From positions 1 through 7,342 of the forward strand of contig CANJSR010000246.1 of assembly GCA_947476855.1 (NCBI GenBank): a stretch of 7,342 nt of DNA, written 5' to 3'. Both the position numbers and the translations under genes were made by a program. Source of the stretch: Acetobacteraceae bacterium. Its GTDB lineage: Bacteria; Pseudomonadota; Alphaproteobacteria; Acetobacterales; Acetobacteraceae. The notes below the pieces were generated by a model. That model did not search any database. It worked only from the letters and a program-made list of their open reading frames with translations, and was not told the origin of the DNA. Every line of letters begins with the position of its first letter. Within the stretch, counting starts at the first letter, position 1. Positions 5,053 to 7,342 of this stretch are shown here, piece by piece.

Positions 5053-6405
5053 TCAGCCGGCGCGCGAAAGCATCCCCATGAACAACGCCTCGTCCTCCGC
5101 CTCCAGGCAGCGGCAGTCCAGCCAGAGACGGTCCCGCGCGATGCGGCCGATCGCGGGGCGCGGCAGCCGCCGCAACCCGGACGCAAGGCCTTCCAGGTCG
5201 CTGCCACCGATGGTCACCGCCGCCGACGGCAGCAGGTCAATCGGCAAAGCGCCTGATCCAATCTGGCTGTGACAGGATTCCACCGCCACGGGCCGATCCG
5301 GCCAGACCGCGCGGATGGCCGCGGCCAGGCGATCGGCGGTGGCGCGAATTTCGGCCTCGGGGCGCGTCAGCAGGCGCAGCGCGGGCAGCCTTTCCGCCAG
5401 CCGATCCGGGTCCAGATGGAGGCGCAGCACGACCTCCAGCGCCGCCAGCCGCCCCTTGTCCAGCCGCAACGCGCGCTTCAGCGGGTTCGCATTGAGCCGC
5501 TTGATCAGGTCCGCCCGCCCCACGATCAGCCCCGCCTGCGGCCCTCCCAGCAGCTTGTCGCCCGAGAACGTGACCAGGTCCGCGCCATCCGCCAGAGACT
5601 CCTGGGGCATCGGTTCATGCGGCAATCCCCAGCGGGAAAGATCGACCAGGCTGCCGCTCCCCAGGTCCTCGATCATCGGCAAATTTTTACCATGGGCGAT
5701 CGCGGCCATTTCAGCGGTCGAAACCATCGCCGTAAATCCGGAAATCGCATAGTTGGCCTGATGCACACGCATGAGTGCAGCCGTCGCCGGACCGATCGCC
5801 CCGGCATAGTCGCGCGGATGGGTGCGATTGGTCGTGCCGACCTCCCGCAGGATCGCGCCCGAGCGCGCCATGATGTCTGGGACCCGAAACGCCCCGCCAA
5901 TCTCGATCAGTTCCCCGCGTGACACGGGCACTTCCTTGCCCAGGGCCAGGGTGTTCAGCACCAGCATGACGGCGGCGGCGTTGTTGTTGACGACGGTCGC
6001 GGCCTCGGCCCCGGTGATCTGGCGGAGCAACGGGACGATGTGGCTGTCCCGCTCTCCCCGCCGTCCGGTCTCGGTGTCGAATTCCAGCGTCGTCGCGCCG
6101 GCCATTGCCTCGGCCGCCGCGCGCGCCGCTGCCTCCGGAATCGGGGACCGGCCGAGATTGGTGTGCAGCACCGTGCCCGTCAGGTTGAACACCAGCCGCT
6201 GGGACGTGGCGAAGCGGCGGTTCAGCGCATCGGCGGCGGCATCGATCACCGCCGAAGCCGGGGCACCGAAGGCACGCGCCGAACGGCGGGCGGAGAGTTC
6301 CGCGCGCAACGCCGCGGTCGTCGCATCACGGCCGAAGCGTCCCAGCAGGACAACGGCCTCGGGCGCGCGCAGCAAGGCATCAACGGATGGGAGAGGACTG
6401 TTCAT
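5053..6405 (-). CDS. selA: L-seryl-tRNA(Sec) selenium transferase
   Basis: SelA is a PLP enzyme that converts Ser-tRNA-Sec to selenocysteinyl-tRNA-Sec using selenophosphate; known bacterial SelA forms a large homodecamer in the cytoplasm. The 450-residue length is close to E. coli SelA (463). Family hallmarks are the N-terminal LPSVDALLR (5-13) in the tRNA-binding region, NLTGTVLHTNLGR (74-86), VVNNNAAAVML (138-148), EIGGAFRVPDIM (168-179), EVGTTNRTH (188-196), IEDLGSGSL (245-253), and FSGDKLLGGPQAG (280-292) with Lys284 as the PLP lysine. The frame is open upstream to 6696, but the ATG at 6405 puts the conserved start of the family at residue 5 and has GGGG just before it. It is followed after 18 bases by selC. 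selB and selD are not in the window. Confidence 0.97.
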   Translation of the reverse strand: MNSPLPSVDALLRAPEAVVLLGRFGRDATTAALRAELSARRSARAFGAPASAVIDAAADALNRRFATSQRLVFNLTGTVLHTNLGRSPIPEAAARAAAEAMAGATTLEFDTETGRRGERDSHIVPLLRQITGAEAATVVNNNAAAVMLVLNTLALGKEVPVSRGELIEIGGAFRVPDIMARSGAILREVGTTNRTHPRDYAGAIGPATAALMRVHQANYAISGFTAMVSTAEMAAIAHGKNLPMIEDLGSGSLVDLSRWGLPHEPMPQESLADGADLVTFSGDKLLGGPQAGLIVGRADLIKRLNANPLKRALRLDKGRLAALEVVLRLHLDPDRLAERLPALRLLTRPEAEIRATADRLAAAIRAVWPDRPVAVESCHSQIGSGALPIDLLPSAAVTIGGSDLEGLASGLRRLPRPAIGRIARDRLWLDCRCLEAEDEALFMGMLSRAG

Positions 6406-6520
6406 GATCCCCACATCGTAGGGCGCGCGGCCCCCTCCGCAAGCGTTGGAGGCGCTCGGCCCCTCGACCAATGTCACGATGCTTGATAGAGCCAAACTTA
6501 ACGACAAACGGAGGAACACA
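6406..6520. other. Divergent intergenic region between selA and the Bug receptor gene
   Basis: This 115-base gap must carry promoters for both divergent genes. A GGAGG Shine-Dalgarno (6510-6514) lies 6 bases before the ATG at 6521. I find no sigma-70 promoter pair with good spacing in either direction. The only inverted repeat, cctcc...ggagg around 6435-6455, is short with a wide loop. Nothing else is supported. Confidence 0.5.
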
Positions 6521-7342
6521 ATGCGTCGTAGGAGTTTTCTGAAGGCGGGCGCGGGCATTGCACTGACCGGTGCCTCCCTGCCCTTGGCGGCCCCGGCCAT
6601 CGCGCAGCCTCGCTGGCCGAATAAGCCCGTCAAGGTCCTCGTGCCGTTCGCCGCAGGCGGCGGTACCGATGTCGTGGCGCGCCCCTGGTGCGACAAGCTC
6701 AGTCATATCTTCGGCCAGCAGTTCGTTGTCGAGAATCGCGGCGGCGCCAGCGGCCTGATCGGTACCGAAGCCGCGGCCCGGTCCGCGAACGACGGCTACA
6801 CGTTCCTCATCTCCTCCAGCACGACGACCATCAACCTGCCGCTGCTCCGCACCGTGCCCTATGACCCGAAGTCGCTGGAGCCGATCGCCCGCCTCGGCGA
6901 CGCGGTCACCGGCTTCGCGATCCATCCGGCGAACGGCATCAAGACGTTCCAGGAGCTGCTGGACTACTGCAAGAAGAACCCGGGCAAGCTGGCCTTCGGC
7001 TCCTCCGGCCCCGGCACCGGCCCGCATCTGCGGCTGGAGATGCTGAAATACCGCACCGGCGTCGACATCCTGCATGTCCCCTATCGCGGCGGCGCCGACA
7101 GCCTGCAGGACCTGCTCGCCAACCACGTGCAGTTGATGAACGAACCGGTGACGACCCCGCACGTGAAGGCCGGCAAGCTGAACCTGCTGAACATCAACCA
7201 CTTCGAGCGCAGCGTCGAATTCCCCGATATCCCGACCCTGACGGAACTCGGCTATCCGAACTCCGACGCGCCGATCTGGATCAGCCTGTGGTGCCCGGCC
7301 GGCACCCCGAAGGAGATCAAGCAGCGTCTGAACGACGAGATC
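6521..7342 (+). CDS. Bug-family (TctC-like) periplasmic tricarboxylate-type receptor, 3' truncated by window
   Basis: The frame is open from the ATG at 6521 to the right edge, giving 274 residues of a family usually about 320-330 long. The first 28 residues are a signal peptide with a twin-arginine motif (RRSFLK, 3-8), a hydrophobic core and AIA before Gln29, so export may use the Tat route. Bug hallmarks follow: VPFAAGGGTDVVAR (41-54), which in solved Bug structures forms part of the ligand pocket, VENRGGASGLIG (70-81), DGYTFL (91-96), VPYRGG (186-191) and FPDIPTLTELG (234-244). Such proteins bind small carboxylates or related solutes in the periplasm, usually for a TctAB-type permease, but many are orphans; ligand cannot be read from sequence. 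No permease gene is visible. GGAGG precedes the start. It is divergent from selA and not obviously related to it. Confidence 0.95.
   Translation, partial: MRRRSFLKAGAGIALTGASLPLAAPAIAQPRWPNKPVKVLVPFAAGGGTDVVARPWCDKLSHIFGQQFVVENRGGASGLIGTEAAARSANDGYTFLISSSTTTINLPLLRTVPYDPKSLEPIARLGDAVTGFAIHPANGIKTFQELLDYCKKNPGKLAFGSSGPGTGPHLRLEMLKYRTGVDILHVPYRGGADSLQDLLANHVQLMNEPVTTPHVKAGKLNLLNINHFERSVEFPDIPTLTELGYPNSDAPIWISLWCPAGTPKEIKQRLNDEI

Noticed and set aside
6406..6696. N-terminal extension of SelA to 547 residues
   Set aside because: The extension runs antisense through the start of the Bug receptor gene and has no SelA similarity; the family start matches the ATG at 6405.
6380..7201. Minus-strand frame of 273 residues opposite the Bug gene
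   Set aside because: Antisense shadow; the + strand encodes all Bug motifs in one uninterrupted frame.

Overview
The window is high-GC DNA (C or G at most third codon positions) that looks like an alphaproteobacterial chromosome, probably Acetobacteraceae (Roseomonas- or Rhodopila-like). That placement is inference. It rests on the style of the two OmpA proteins, a Bug-type solute receptor and a bacterial SelA with its tRNA-Sec. No mobile element, CRISPR array or rRNA is visible.

Layout. (1) Positions 1-369, + strand: the 3' end of an open frame made almost only of seven tandem 17-residue repeats (TTDAGKVRLGGFAPTLA), ending in TRR and a stop; its start lies left of the window. (2) 380-451: two hairpins, the second with a T run that fits an intrinsic terminator. 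(3) 484-1284, +: a 266-residue protein that resembles the uncharacterised DUF6065 family. (4) 1281-2348, -: ada, adaptive-response methyltransferase/activator, converging on (3) with interlocked stop codons. (5) 2407-3492 and 3635-4711, both -: two tandem OmpA-type outer-membrane proteins, separated by a strong terminator and a hairpin-bearing leader. (6) 4940-5034, -: selC (tRNA-Sec, anticodon TCA). (7) 5053-6405, -: selA. (8) 6521 to the right edge, +: a Bug/TctC-type periplasmic receptor with a twin-arginine signal, truncated by the window.

How the genes work together. selA and selC sit 18 bases apart in one orientation: SelA converts Ser-tRNA-Sec, the aminoacylated product of selC, into selenocysteinyl-tRNA, so the organism should decode some UGA codons as selenocysteine; selB and selD must lie elsewhere. 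The two OmpA paralogues tether the outer membrane to peptidoglycan. ada is an independent alkylation-repair gene, possibly sharing transcription with the OmpA gene before it.

Most interesting is the left edge. The repeat gene's units differ mainly by synonymous changes, so the peptide sequence is under selection and the repeats are not a recent DNA expansion. It is followed, beyond a terminator, by a conserved protein of unknown function. A small repetitive peptide, then a terminator, then a partner gene is the arrangement expected of a multi-core ribosomal peptide precursor and an accessory or tailoring protein. No known modifying enzyme is visible, so this remains a hypothesis to be tested with the sequence to the left.
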